A stretch of DNA of 64,000 bases from Nocardiopsis sp. N85 (GCF_028882275.1 NZ_JARBUT010000001.1:620001-684000); one strand, 5' to 3'; numbered from the stretch's first letter, positions 27,137-36,653 are shown. The notes: generated by a model not told the origin, from the sequence alone. Numbers and translations: made by a program.

Positions 27137-28369
27137 TCACGGCGCCACATCCACCCAGACGAGCCGGTGATCCGACCCCGGGAACGGACGCCCGACACCC
27201 GTGAGCCGCACCAACGGGTCGTCCAGAGCGGGCCAGAACACACCCCGAGCACCCACCGACGAACCCCGCGACGGCAACACGTAGTCCACCCTCAGGTGCC
27301 CCCGCCGCGTGTCCTCCGCGCACACCTCCCCATGCCCCACGGCGCACACCGCGCTCCCCACCCGGCCCCGGCCACCCTGGGAGCAGGGCAGCGGATCCAC
27401 CACCCGGGGGTGCTCCAACAACCGGGTGATCGCCTTGGGCGGCGACGCGCCCTCCCGGGGATCGGCGTTGAGATCCCCGGCCACCACGAACGGCGCCCCC
27501 GGCTCCAGACCGCCGCGCACACCCGCGTCGTCCCGTATGTAGCCGTCCGCGCCGGGCGTCAGATAATCCACCCAGAACCGGACCTCGTCGTGATTGCGCA
27601 GCACGTTCCGCCGCTCCGGACCGTCGAACGCCGGCGGCGCCGGATGCGACGCCAACAGGTGCACCGGACGGCCCCACCCCGGATCCACCGGCAGGTCCCA
27701 GTGGCTCTTGGACGACAACCGGGCCACCGCCCGCGCCTCCGGCGAGAAGAACGGCCCCCCGGTCACCGGGTCCACCGGCAGCAGCGCACCGGGCATCTCC
27801 GCCCACCGCAACGACCGGAACGTGCGCGCCCGCGCCACGTCCAACGGGTACCGCGAGAACACCGCCATCCCGTACTGGCCGGGAAACCGCCCGAACCCCA
27901 ACGCGTCCTCGGCGTAGGCGACGCTCCCCGGCTCCGTCACGACCCGACCGTCGCCGTTGAGATCCACACCCGACGCCACACCCGTGTTCACCGGAGCCGT
28001 GTAGGCGTACGGGTAATCGACACCCTCCGCACCGTTCCACCCCCGCGCCAGATACCCCCGCGCGAACGACCGCAGGGCCCGCCCCGTGGGATCGTGGTCG
28101 AACTCGTTCACCAGCAGCACGTCGGGGCGCACCCGCTGCACGGTCTCGGCGATCACCCGCGCCCGCCCCCACCCCGCGGACGCCAACGCCCGCGCCATCC
28201 TTCCGGGCCGCCCTCGGGACAGGGCCGTGTTGAACGTCGCGAACCGCACCGACCCCTCGGGCACGGGCGGCGGCACCGACGGCGACACCGCCACGGCGGG
28301 CGGAGCGATCGGCGCGTCCTCGGTGACGAGGACCAGGGTGGCGGTCGAGGCCGGACGGAGAGAGGTCAC
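27137..28369 (-). CDS. Endonuclease/exonuclease/phosphatase (EEP) superfamily protein
   Basis: The 410-residue protein has the EEP core: RFATFNTALSRG at the start, a metal-binding Glu in LLVNEFDHD, AGDLNADP and the C-terminal GSDHRLVWVD. A FGRFPGQYGMAVFSRYPLD segment is typical of secreted or surface EEP phosphatases and nucleases. The first 40 residues are Pro/Ala-rich with a weak hydrophobic patch, so secretion is possible but not clear. The start is GTG 28369. The substrate (DNA, phosphoinositide-like or other phosphoester) cannot be assigned. Confidence 0.88.
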   Translation of the reverse strand: MTSLRPASTATLVLVTEDAPIAPPAVAVSPSVPPPVPEGSVRFATFNTALSRGRPGRMARALASAGWGRARVIAETVQRVRPDVLLVNEFDHDPTGRALRSFARGYLARGWNGAEGVDYPYAYTAPVNTGVASGVDLNGDGRVVTEPGSVAYAEDALGFGRFPGQYGMAVFSRYPLDVARARTFRSLRWAEMPGALLPVDPVTGGPFFSPEARAVARLSSKSHWDLPVDPGWGRPVHLLASHPAPPAFDGPERRNVLRNHDEVRFWVDYLTPGADGYIRDDAGVRGGLEPGAPFVVAGDLNADPREGASPPKAITRLLEHPRVVDPLPCSQGGRGRVGSAVCAVGHGEVCAEDTRRGHLRVDYVLPSRGSSVGARGVFWPALDDPLVRLTGVGRPFPGSDHRLVWVDVAP

Positions 28370-28437
28370 CGACCCATCCTCGCGCCCACCGGGAAAAGCC
28401 CTTGCGCGAGGCGCCCGACTCCGCTTCCCTGACGGGC

Positions 28438-29283
28438 ATGCCCGAACCCGACCTCCCCTTCCGCTGGGACGTGGAACGCGATCACACGGGGTCCCTCACC
28501 GAACCCGTGCGGCCGGACGGGACCTACGTGGACGCCCTCGTCGATTGCACGGCCAAGGTCCTGGCCCGCAGTGCGGACCGGGACCTGTACTTCGTCGGTC
28601 GTTCCCCGGACAGCCTGTACGACCTGCTCCACGGTGTCCTCGCCGACACCCCGCACCGCGACCGCGTCCACCGGCTGCCGCTGTCCCTGTACGGATGCGA
28701 CGGCGGGAGCCTCACCCCGACCGAGCGCGCACAACTCCGGGTCAACCTGACCGCCCAGGGCATCACCCCGGCCCGGCTCGTCGGGGGTGGCCGGGCCATC
28801 GTGTTCTGCGACCTGGTCAACGAGGGGAGCACGTTCGAGAACCTGCACCGGGAGCTGACGGCCTGGGCCGACGACGAACGCGCGGACCGGAACCGGATCC
28901 GCGGCCGGATCGGCTACCTGGGGATCGTCGCCCGGGAGAAGACCAGCCCCAACACGTGGCGCTGGCGGCAGCACGCCCCCTGGGTGGAGGAGCTGCCGCC
29001 CCGCGCGGTGCGCAACGTGTCGATTCCCGGATGGCTGTGGGGCTTCCTGGGGAACGTCCAGCCCAAGACGGAACCGTCGTTCCGCCGCACCCGCTGGGCC
29101 GATCCCGAGGTCGCCCGCCCACGCCACGACGAGAGGACCCGCGCCGCCCTGTCGGCCGCGGTCGCCCTCCACGAGCGGGGGCGCGACCCGGAGGTCCGCG
29201 ACGCGTTCCGGCGGGTGCTCACCGCCGAACCCGCCTTCCGCGAACCCTGGCTGCGCACCCTCGCCCACACCCTCCGTTCCTGA
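28438..29283 (+). CDS. Orphan protein with phosphoribosyltransferase-like motif
   Basis: This 281-residue protein has LYFVGRSPDSLYDLL near residues 49-63 and, later, GRAIVFCDLVNEGSTFENL, which resembles the PRPP-binding loop of phosphoribosyltransferases (acidic residue followed by G-S-T). Trp-rich segments (NTWRWRQHAPW, IPGWLWGFL) follow. I do not recognise a named family. It is monocistronic and divergent from the EEP gene. ATG 28438 was chosen because it precedes the ordered part; an in-frame start at 28402 exists. Confidence 0.7.
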   Translation: MPEPDLPFRWDVERDHTGSLTEPVRPDGTYVDALVDCTAKVLARSADRDLYFVGRSPDSLYDLLHGVLADTPHRDRVHRLPLSLYGCDGGSLTPTERAQLRVNLTAQGITPARLVGGGRAIVFCDLVNEGSTFENLHRELTAWADDERADRNRIRGRIGYLGIVAREKTSPNTWRWRQHAPWVEELPPRAVRNVSIPGWLWGFLGNVQPKTEPSFRRTRWADPEVARPRHDERTRAALSAAVALHERGRDPEVRDAFRRVLTAEPAFREPWLRTLAHTLRS

Positions 29284-29948
29284 CCCCCGCCACAGAGAGC
29301 CACCCCTCCGGCGCCGGGGCCACCCGGCAGACATGGACAGAGGTGTCTCCGCGGCGGCATGCCCGTCCCGCTCGACGCCACCCATTCCTGTTCACCGCGT
29401 GATCTGCGGATTCATGTCCGAAACGCCGGGCCGACCTGTGGGTGTCCGTGGGCAGGCGGCATTCGCTGTGGGCACGACCGGAGAGATCGTGACCGGGTGA
29501 CCGGACCCGGTCTGCGGAAACCCCCACCAAGGGTGACCGCGAAACCACGTCGGCAAGGCCGGTCCGTTGAGACCGGCTCCGCGGCCACCCCCCACCCCCT
29601 GGCGGAGCGCCTGCCATGCCCGAACTGCGTATCGTCCCGGAAGAGGAGCCCGAGCCGCGTGCGGCGTCGCCGGCGCTGAGGTACCACGCCACCGAACTCG
29701 AACGCCATAGCGAGGCCGCCGGGCCGACTCGGGCCCGGCTCGCGGATCCCATCCCGTACCCGAAGTCCATGATCTCGATGGTGGAGACCGCCCAACGGTC
29801 GCCCCTGGAGGCCCGAGAGGGCGACAAGGTCGCCTCCGGGTTCACCGAACTCTGTGATGAGGTGCCGAGAACCGGGGGAGCCCTCGGCCGGATAAGGCCA
29901 CTTGTGGAAAACCGGGGGAGGGGTGGTCGCGGATCGTATGGTGTGGTC
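29284..29948 (+). other. 665-bp intergenic region upstream of the DUF222/HNH gene
   Basis: I find no convincing gene. Open frames exist on both strands but lack ribosome sites and good codon bias. A 7-bp inverted repeat GCCGGTC-CGTTGA-GACCGGC lies near 29558-29577. TATGGT (29937-29942) ends 6 nt before the HNH-gene ATG and could be its -10 box. Confidence 0.4.
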
Positions 29949-31355
29949 ATGGTGGAGAACAGGGAGCACGTGGACGAACCGGCCGGGTACACCTCGGTCG
30001 ATGTCGCGCTGCGCGCCGCCGTCGAAGCCGTCGACCGGGCACTCGGCGGACCGGTGCCCCCCGGGGGCGAGGCCCGGGTATTGGACCTGATCACCGCCGT
30101 CCACCGCCACATGGACGCCATCGAGCACCGCGCCCTGGTCGCGCTGGCCGGTGTACAGGCACGAGGATGCCTCCTGGAGGTGGGAGGACAGCGCACCATG
30201 GCCGCCTGGATGACCCACGCCTACGGCATCTCCTCCCGTCGGGCCGCGGAAATGGAACTCCTGGCCCAACAGCTCCACCACGGACGGTTGCCCGACACCG
30301 AACAGGCCCTGGAACGAGGCGAGGTGTCCCTCGGCGAGGCCATCGCGATCGCCAAAGAGGCGGACAAGGCCGCCGCCCACGCCGACCACCTCAAAGAGAC
30401 CCTCGCCGACGGCCACACCGAACGGATCTCCCCCGAGGAGGCGCGCAGGACGATCGAGGCCTCCGTCCTCGCCGCCCGGGAGAACAGCGAGACGCTGTCG
30501 GTGGCGCGGATCCACCGTCTCGGCAACCGGCTACGGGCCTCCCTGGCACCGGACCGCCTGGAGGAGGACCACGCCTGGGCGCACGCCGGACGCGGAGCCC
30601 GGTTGACCACCACCCACGACGGAGCCTTCCGATTCGAGGTATGGGGAGCGGCCGCCGACGCCACCCTGGTACGGGCCTGTCTGGACTCCTACACACCGCC
30701 CCCGCCCACCGGCCCCGACGCCCTCGTGACCCCGAGGACCGAGCGCACCTACGAGGCGTTCACCACCGCGATGGGCGTGGCCCACGCCCACCACGACTGC
30801 GCCGGCGTCGAAACACCCGTGGTGCGCTTGGACGTACTGGTGCCCGACACCGTGCTGGCCGGCGATACCACCGCCGGGGCGGCCGTGACCGACACCGGAC
30901 GGGTGCTCCCCGTATCGGTGCTCCGTGAATGGTTGACACGCTCCACGATCCGCCCGTTGTTCGTCGACGGTGAGGGAGTGGTCAGGTACGTGGGAGAACG
31001 ACGTCGACTGGCCTCCTCCGCGCTACGGGCGGCGGTCTTCAAGAACCACAGCGGATGCGCGTGGGAACAGGGATGCGACCTGCCGTTGCGGTGGTGTCAG
31101 ACCGACCACATCGTGGAGTTCTTCCAAGGAGGACCCACCCGGGCCGACAACCTGCAACCACTGTGCTCCATGCACAACCGGCTCAAACACCGCCGGGCGC
31201 TGGCACGGGACCGGCACGGATACTGGGCCGGACGCCCCCACCGCGGCCACCGGGCCGACACCGACCGGGAGAGAAGACGGAGGAGATCGTCCGACACGGC
31301 GGGACGGTTCCCGGCGCCACCACCCGAGCCACCCCCGACCGCTCCGGTGCCCTGA
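29949..31355 (+). CDS. DUF222 / HNH endonuclease-domain protein (13E12 repeat family type)
   Basis: The 468-residue protein has an N-terminal helical DUF222 region (about residues 25-330) with RHMDAIEHRALVALAG and AAWMTHAYGISSRRAAEM, and a C-terminal HNH nuclease motif: CQTDHIVEF, then DNLQPLCSMHNRLKH. This architecture occurs in many near-identical copies in actinobacterial genomes (the 13E12 family of mycobacteria), and its role is unresolved. A Pro/Arg-rich tail ends it. The start at ATG 29949 was chosen for the TATGGT box 6 nt upstream; the frame is open to 29616. Confidence 0.88.
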   Translation: MVENREHVDEPAGYTSVDVALRAAVEAVDRALGGPVPPGGEARVLDLITAVHRHMDAIEHRALVALAGVQARGCLLEVGGQRTMAAWMTHAYGISSRRAAEMELLAQQLHHGRLPDTEQALERGEVSLGEAIAIAKEADKAAAHADHLKETLADGHTERISPEEARRTIEASVLAARENSETLSVARIHRLGNRLRASLAPDRLEEDHAWAHAGRGARLTTTHDGAFRFEVWGAAADATLVRACLDSYTPPPPTGPDALVTPRTERTYEAFTTAMGVAHAHHDCAGVETPVVRLDVLVPDTVLAGDTTAGAAVTDTGRVLPVSVLREWLTRSTIRPLFVDGEGVVRYVGERRRLASSALRAAVFKNHSGCAWEQGCDLPLRWCQTDHIVEFFQGGPTRADNLQPLCSMHNRLKHRRALARDRHGYWAGRPHRGHRADTDRERRRRRSSDTAGRFPAPPPEPPPTAPVP

Positions 31356-31544
31356 CCCGCGCCCTCGACCAGGTCACCCGACCCCGCCCGCACCCCGGTG
31401 CGCTCACCCGGCCGCCTCACCGCCCCCGGCATCGTCGACGCGGTCCGTCCCCGGGCCGTGGCGGATGCGCTTCGAGCGTCGTGGGAAAAGCGTAGGCTCA
31501 AGAGACACCACCCGTCCGCCCACCCTTCCGGGAGCACTCCACCC

Positions 31545-34500
31545 ATGGCAGACTCCTTCGTCCACCTGCATGTCCACACCGAGTACTCCATGCTCGACGG
31601 TGCGGCCAAGCTCAAGCCTCTGTTCAAGGAGGCGGGGAGACTGAACATGCCCGCCGTGGCGATGACCGACCACGGCAACATGTTCGGGGCGTACGAGTTC
31701 TACCAACAGTCCAAAGGCACCGGGGTCAAGCCGATCATCGGCATCGAGGCCTACGTGGCGCCCGAGTCGCGCTTCCACAAGAAACGCGTGTTCTGGGGGC
31801 GGGCCAGCGGCTCCGACGACACCGCGGCCGAGGGCGGCAAGGACATCTCCGGCGGCGGACGCTACCTCCACATGACGATGCTCGCCCGCAACGCGACCGG
31901 GCTGCGCAACCTCTTCAAGATGTCGTCCCTGGCCTCCACCGAGGGCTACTACATGAAGCCCCGCATGGACCTGGACCTGATGTCCGAGAACAGCGAGGGC
32001 ATCATCGTCTCCACCGGGTGCCCCTCCGGCGGCGTGCAGACACGCCTGCGACTGGGACAGGAGAAGGAGGCGATCGAGTACGCCGCCGGTCTCCAGGACA
32101 TCTTCGGCAAGGAGAACGTCTTCCTGGAGCTGATGGACCACGGCGTGCCCATCGAGAAGGAGGTCCGCGACGGCCTCCTCAAGGTCGGCCGGGAACTCAA
32201 GATCCCGCCCCTGGTCACCAACGACTCCCACTACGTCTACGAGTCGCAGGCCGACGCCCACGACGCCCTCCTGGCGGTCGGCGTGGGCAAGAACCTCGAC
32301 GACCCCACCCGGTTCCGGTTCAACGGTTCCGGCTACTACCTCAAGAGCGTCGACGAGATGCGCGGCCTGCTCACCTTCGACGAGTGGCAGGAGGGGTGCA
32401 GGAATACCCTCCTCATCGCCGAGCGCATCGACCCCAACGCCTACGACGAGGTGTTCGCGCACCGCCAGCTCATGCCCGAGTTCCCGGTGCCGGAAGGGGA
32501 GGACCAGGCCTCCTGGTTGGCCAAGGAGGTCGAGCGGCTGCTCAGGAGCCGCTACCCGGACGGGGCGAGCGACGAAGTGCGCCGCCGGGTCGACTTCGAA
32601 CTCGGCATCATCAACGAGATGGGCTTCCCCGCCTACTTCCTGGTCGTCTCCGACATCTGCCAGTACGCCCGCAAGGAGGGCATCGCCCTGGGCCCGGGTC
32701 GTGGTTCGGCGGCCGGCTCGATGATCGCCTACGTCCTGGGCATCACCGACCTGGACCCCCTCGAACACGGCCTGCTGTTCGAGCGGTTCCTCAACCCCGA
32801 GCGCGTGTCCATGCCCGATATCGACCTCGACTTCGACGAGCGTCGGCGCGGCGAGATGATCGAGTACGTCACCCGACTGTACGGCGCCGAGCGCGTCGCG
32901 CAGATCCTCACCTTCGGCACCATCAAGGCCAAGGCGGCGGTCAAGGACTCCACCCGCATCCTCGGCATGCCCTATTCGGTGGGCGACCAGATCACCAAGG
33001 CGTTCCCCGCGGCCGTGGGCGGCAAGGAGATCCCGCTCGACGCCGTGTTCAACGCCGAGCACGAGCGGTACCCCGAGACCACCGAGCTGCGCAACCTCGT
33101 CGACAACGACCCCCAGGTCGCCAAGGTCATGGAGACCGCGCGCGGTATCGAGGGCCTGACCCGCGGCACCGGTGTGCACGCGGCCGGCGTCATCCTGTCC
33201 AAGGAACCCCTGATCGACGTCATCCCGCTGCACATGCGCGATGCCGACGGGGCCATCATCACCGGCTTCCCCTACCCTCAGTGCGAGGACATGGGGCTGC
33301 TCAAGATGGACTTCCTGGGCCTGCGCAACCTCACGATCATGGACGACGCGGTCAAGTCCATCAAGGAGGCCGAGGGCCTCGACATCGACCTCGCCCAGCT
33401 CTCCTTGGACGACAAGAAGACCTACCAGCTGCTCTCGCGTGGTGACACCCTGGGCGTCTTCCAGCTCGACGGCGGCGCCATGCGCAACCTCCTCAAGCGG
33501 ATGGAGCCGAAGAAGTTCGGTGACATCGCGGCCGTCCTGTCCCTGTACCGGCCCGGCCCGATGGCGGCCAACGCCCACAACGACTACGCCGACCGGTCGA
33601 ACGGGCGCCAAGAGGTCACCCCCATCCACCCCGACCTCAAGGACGCCCTGGAGCCGATCCTCGGGGAGACCTTCCACCTGCTCGTGTACCAAGAGCAGAT
33701 CATGGCCATCGCCCAGCAGCTGGCCGGGTACACGCTGGGCGGCGCCGACCTGATGCGTCGCGCCATGGGCAAGAAGAAGAAGGAGGCCCTGGAGGCGGAG
33801 GAGGCCAAGTTCTTCCCCGGGGCCATGGAACGCGGCTTCTCCAAGGAGGCCGTGCAGGCGCTGTGGGACGTCATGCTGCCGTTCGCCGGCTACGCGTTCA
33901 ACAAGTCGCACGCCGCCGGGTACGCCCTGGTCTCCTACTGGACCGCCTACCTCAAGGCCAATCACCCCGCCGCGTACATGGCCGCGTTGCTGACCTCGGT
34001 CAGTGACGACAAGGACAAGATGGCGGTCTACCTGGCCGAGTGCCGGGCTCAGGGCATCAAGGTGCTGCCGCCCGACGTCAACGAGTCGGGTCTGCGCTTC
34101 ACTCCGGTGGGCAAGGACATCCGCTTCGGCATGGGCGCCGTGCGCAACGTGGGCGCCAACGTCGTCAACTCGATCATCAAGACCCGTACCGAGAAGGGCA
34201 ACTACACGTCCTTCACGGACTTCCTGTCCAAGATCGAACTCGCGGCCTGCAACAAGCGGGTCATCGAGTCCCTCGTCAAGTCGGGCGCGTTCGACTCCCT
34301 CGGTCAGCCCCGTCGCGAGCTGTACCGTCACCACGAGGCCGCGGTGGACGGCATGATCAGCTCCAAGAAGCAGGAGGCGCACGGCCAGTTCGACCTGTTC
34401 GGCGGCGGGGACACGGACGGTGACGCCACCCCGATCGGATTGAACATCCAGTGGGGCGATGAGGAGTGGGACCGCAAGACCAAGCTGGCCTTCGAGCGGG

Positions 34501-35108
34501 AGATGCTGGGCCTGTACGTGTCCAGTCACCCGCTGGCCGGCGCCGAGCGGGTGCTGGCCCGTTCCCGGGACACCTCCATCGCCCAGATCGTCGCCGGTGA
34601 GATGAGCCGGGAGCGCAACGAGGTGCGCATCGCCGGGCTGATCTCCAAGGTGGAGAAGCGGGTGAACAAGGCGGGCAACCAATGGGCGATCGCCACCGTG
34701 GAGGACCTGGACGCCTCGATGGAGGTGCTGTTCTTCCCCAAGACGTTCCCGTTGTACGTGGACGCCCTCATCGAGGACACCGCGGTGACGGTCAAGGGCC
34801 GTCTCAACGACAGGGACGGTACGTGGTCGATGTTCGCCTCGGAGATGTCGATGCTGGACATCTCGCACATCACCGAGGGCGAACCCCCGGTGCTGCTGAC
34901 GGTGGACGAGAAGCGGTTGACCCCGAACCTGGTCGATGAGCTGCGCCAGGTGTTGAGCACCCACAAGGGGGAGACCCCGGTGCGGATCCGGGTGGACAAC
35001 CCGGTCCGTTCCAAGATCTTCGCGGTGGACCGCTACTCGGTGCGGATCTCCCCGGAGTTCAACGGTGAGATGAAGAGCCTGTTGGGGGCTTACGCGGTCG
35101 ACTACTAG
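31545..35108 (+). CDS. dnaE: DNA polymerase III alpha subunit DnaE1
   Basis: This is the replicative polymerase catalytic subunit, 1187 residues as usual. The PHP domain begins at HLHVHTEYSMLDG (about residue 7), PGRGSAAGS marks the palm, and the catalytic aspartates are Asp425 and Asp427 in MPDIDLDFD. GTGVHAAGVI and FNKSHAAGYALVSYW lie in the fingers, and an OB-fold (about 985-1075, MSRERNEVRIAGLI) precedes the tau-binding C-terminus. ATG 31545 is used; a candidate -10 TAGGCT lies near 31493. A strong terminator follows the stop. Confidence 0.97.
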   Translation: MADSFVHLHVHTEYSMLDGAAKLKPLFKEAGRLNMPAVAMTDHGNMFGAYEFYQQSKGTGVKPIIGIEAYVAPESRFHKKRVFWGRASGSDDTAAEGGKDISGGGRYLHMTMLARNATGLRNLFKMSSLASTEGYYMKPRMDLDLMSENSEGIIVSTGCPSGGVQTRLRLGQEKEAIEYAAGLQDIFGKENVFLELMDHGVPIEKEVRDGLLKVGRELKIPPLVTNDSHYVYESQADAHDALLAVGVGKNLDDPTRFRFNGSGYYLKSVDEMRGLLTFDEWQEGCRNTLLIAERIDPNAYDEVFAHRQLMPEFPVPEGEDQASWLAKEVERLLRSRYPDGASDEVRRRVDFELGIINEMGFPAYFLVVSDICQYARKEGIALGPGRGSAAGSMIAYVLGITDLDPLEHGLLFERFLNPERVSMPDIDLDFDERRRGEMIEYVTRLYGAERVAQILTFGTIKAKAAVKDSTRILGMPYSVGDQITKAFPAAVGGKEIPLDAVFNAEHERYPETTELRNLVDNDPQVAKVMETARGIEGLTRGTGVHAAGVILSKEPLIDVIPLHMRDADGAIITGFPYPQCEDMGLLKMDFLGLRNLTIMDDAVKSIKEAEGLDIDLAQLSLDDKKTYQLLSRGDTLGVFQLDGGAMRNLLKRMEPKKFGDIAAVLSLYRPGPMAANAHNDYADRSNGRQEVTPIHPDLKDALEPILGETFHLLVYQEQIMAIAQQLAGYTLGGADLMRRAMGKKKKEALEAEEAKFFPGAMERGFSKEAVQALWDVMLPFAGYAFNKSHAAGYALVSYWTAYLKANHPAAYMAALLTSVSDDKDKMAVYLAECRAQGIKVLPPDVNESGLRFTPVGKDIRFGMGAVRNVGANVVNSIIKTRTEKGNYTSFTDFLSKIELAACNKRVIESLVKSGAFDSLGQPRRELYRHHEAAVDGMISSKKQEAHGQFDLFGGGDTDGDATPIGLNIQWGDEEWDRKTKLAFEREMLGLYVSSHPLAGAERVLARSRDTSIAQIVAGEMSRERNEVRIAGLISKVEKRVNKAGNQWAIATVEDLDASMEVLFFPKTFPLYVDALIEDTAVTVKGRLNDRDGTWSMFASEMSMLDISHITEGEPPVLLTVDEKRLTPNLVDELRQVLSTHKGETPVRIRVDNPVRSKIFAVDRYSVRISPEFNGEMKSLLGAYAVDY

Positions 35109-35124
35109 ACCGGATGTGGCCCGG

Positions 35125-35162
35125 ATCCCCGTGCGTCGTGAGTCGGCGCACGGGGATTTTTT
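35125..35162 (+). terminator. Rho-independent terminator of dnaE
   Basis: ATCCCCGTGCG (35125-35135) pairs with CGCACGGGGAT (35147-35157), an 11-bp stem with 11-nt loop, followed at once by six T residues. It is the most classical terminator in the window. Confidence 0.92.
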
Positions 35163-35185
35163 CGTGCCCGGATCTTGTCGCGCGT

Positions 35186-35215
35186 AATTTAGCGATATAT
35201 CTTTGAGCTATCAGA
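35186..35215. promoter_or_regulatory. AT-rich operator/promoter candidate of the padR gene
   Basis: The segment contains TAGC (35190-35193) and GCTA (35207-35210) flanking GATATATCTTTGA, and a GATATATC/GCTATC imperfect dyad. PadR-family operators are commonly AT-rich dyads with ATAT cores, so autoregulation is likely. It lies 45-70 bp before the padR ATG. Confidence 0.45.
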
Positions 35216-35259
35216 ACAGAGTATGACAGTCGCTCTGTATCGACTTGAAGGAGAACGCG

Positions 35260-36051
35260 ATGAGCGCCATGGCTCTTCCCGGCCCCTGGGCCTGGAACAA
35301 CGACGGCGAACACGTCGGCCGTCCCTGCGGCCCCCGGTCGCGCCGCTTCGCCGGCGGACGACGAGGCGGACCCGGCCACGGACACCCGCACGGCGGCGGT
35401 CACCGAGCCGAATTCGGCCCGATTCCGCCCGAGCCCCCCGTCCCGCCCCTACCGCCCGGGGGCCCCGGAGGCTGGGGACCCGGACCGTTCGGCCCCGGCG
35501 GTCCCTTCGGCGGATTCGGCCCGCACGGCGGCGGCCGCGGAGGGGGCCGCCGCGGCGGCCCACGGGCCCGGCGCGGCGACGTGCGCACCGCTATCCTGCT
35601 GCTCCTCGCGGAGGAACCCCGCAGCGGCTACGAGATCATCCGTGAGGGCCGCGAACGCAGCGGCGGCGCCTGGCGCCCCAGCCCCGGTTCCGTCTACCCG
35701 ATGCTCCAACAGCTTGAGGACGAGGGCCTGGTCGAACAGGAGACGGGCGAGGGCCGCCGCCGCCCCTACCGGCTCACCGAAGAGGGCATCGATCACCTCG
35801 AAGAGCGCGGCGCCGACCTGACCCCGCCGTGGGAGGCCGCCGCCGATGCCTACGCGGACGACCGTTCCCGCTACGAGGAGATCGGCACCCTGGCCTACCA
35901 GCTCGGCGCCGCGGCGGTCCAGGTGGCCCAGGCCGGAACCGAGGAGCAGATGGAGCGGGCCAAGCGCCTGCTGTCCGACACCAAGCGCGGCCTCTACCGC
36001 ATCCTCGCCGACGACGACACCGTCCCTCGGGGGGACGACGACCTCGACTGA
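35260..36051 (+). CDS. PadR-family transcriptional regulator with Gly/Pro/His-rich N-terminus
   Basis: The PadR winged helix-turn-helix spans about residues 107-185, with RTAILLLLAEEPRSGYEII and SVYPMLQQLEDEGLVEQE, followed by a dimerisation helix region typical of PadR subfamily 1 (about 200-255). About 100 residues before it are unusually rich in Gly, Pro and His and would be disordered. ATG 35260 has GAAGGAG 6 nt upstream. No obvious target transporter adjoins it, so it may mainly regulate itself or a distant efflux system. Confidence 0.92.
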   Translation: MSAMALPGPWAWNNDGEHVGRPCGPRSRRFAGGRRGGPGHGHPHGGGHRAEFGPIPPEPPVPPLPPGGPGGWGPGPFGPGGPFGGFGPHGGGRGGGRRGGPRARRGDVRTAILLLLAEEPRSGYEIIREGRERSGGAWRPSPGSVYPMLQQLEDEGLVEQETGEGRRRPYRLTEEGIDHLEERGADLTPPWEAAADAYADDRSRYEEIGTLAYQLGAAAVQVAQAGTEEQMERAKRLLSDTKRGLYRILADDDTVPRGDDDLD

Positions 36052-36067
36052 CACCGTCGGACACGGA

Positions 36068-36105
36068 GAACGGGTGTCGGCCGCGATCGCGGCCGACACC
36101 CGTTC
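36068..36105. terminator. 38-bp perfect palindrome between padR and the DinB-type gene
   Basis: GAACGGGTGTCGGCCGCGA (36068-36086) is followed immediately by its exact reverse complement (36087-36105). It lies between convergent stops and probably serves as terminator for both strands; the RNA hairpin would have an approximately 17-bp stem. Flanking GGAGAAC/GTTCTCC allow an alternative extended pairing. Confidence 0.7.
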
Positions 36106-36122
36106 GGTGTTCTCCGAGCGCC

Positions 36123-36653
36123 CTACTCTCCCGTGGTGCCGTCGGCGAGTTCGCGCAGGAGGTCCAGGTGTCCGTTGTGGCGGGCGGTCTCCTCGATCAT
36201 GTGGACCAGGACCCAGCGCAGCGTCGCGGCGGCCTCGCCCCCGCGCTCGCGCACCGCCGACGTGTCCAGCTCCAGTTCGGCGGTGATCTCCCGGGACCGC
36301 TCGCACTGCTGCTCGTACTCCTCCAACAACGATCCGAGCGGCACCTCGTTGCCGCGCCGCCACTCGGCGTCCGGGTCCTCGGGGGTCGCGTACCCGTTGT
36401 CGGGCCACCCCAGCAGGATCCACTCGAACCAGGCGTGCTCCACCCACCGCAGGTGGGAGACGATCGCGCCCACGCTCATCAACGGGGAGGTCGGCACAGG
36501 GGTGGCCACCGCGTGCGCGGCCGAGATACCCGCGCATTTGGCGTGGACCGTGGCGCGGTGCCAGTCCAGCCACGAGGTGAGCATGGTGCGTTCGTCGGCG
36601 GCCATCGGAGGGTCGATGCGCGCGGGCACGGCCGGGAGGGTGGGTTCCGTCAT
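36123..36653 (-). CDS. DinB/DUF664-type protein, copy A
   Basis: The 176-residue protein has the four-helix DinB_2/DUF664 pattern: an N-terminal RTMLTSWLDWHRATVHAKCAG helix, HLRWVEHAWFEW with metal-binding His, and a C-terminal HMIEETARHNGHLDLLREL with two more His. Family members are metal-dependent S-transferase-like proteins (mycothiol or bacillithiol linked) of mostly unknown substrates. It is a tandem duplicate of the next gene, with identical DNA at both ends. The ATG at 36653 follows a weak GAGAAG. Confidence 0.88.
   Translation of the reverse strand: MTEPTLPAVPARIDPPMAADERTMLTSWLDWHRATVHAKCAGISAAHAVATPVPTSPLMSVGAIVSHLRWVEHAWFEWILLGWPDNGYATPEDPDAEWRRGNEVPLGSLLEEYEQQCERSREITAELELDTSAVRERGGEAAATLRWVLVHMIEETARHNGHLDLLRELADGTTGE

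Noticed and set aside
31404-34964. A 1186-codon open frame on the - strand opposite dnaE
   Set aside because: Antisense shadow of dnaE with compositionally biased product and no motifs; the + strand encodes a complete polymerase.
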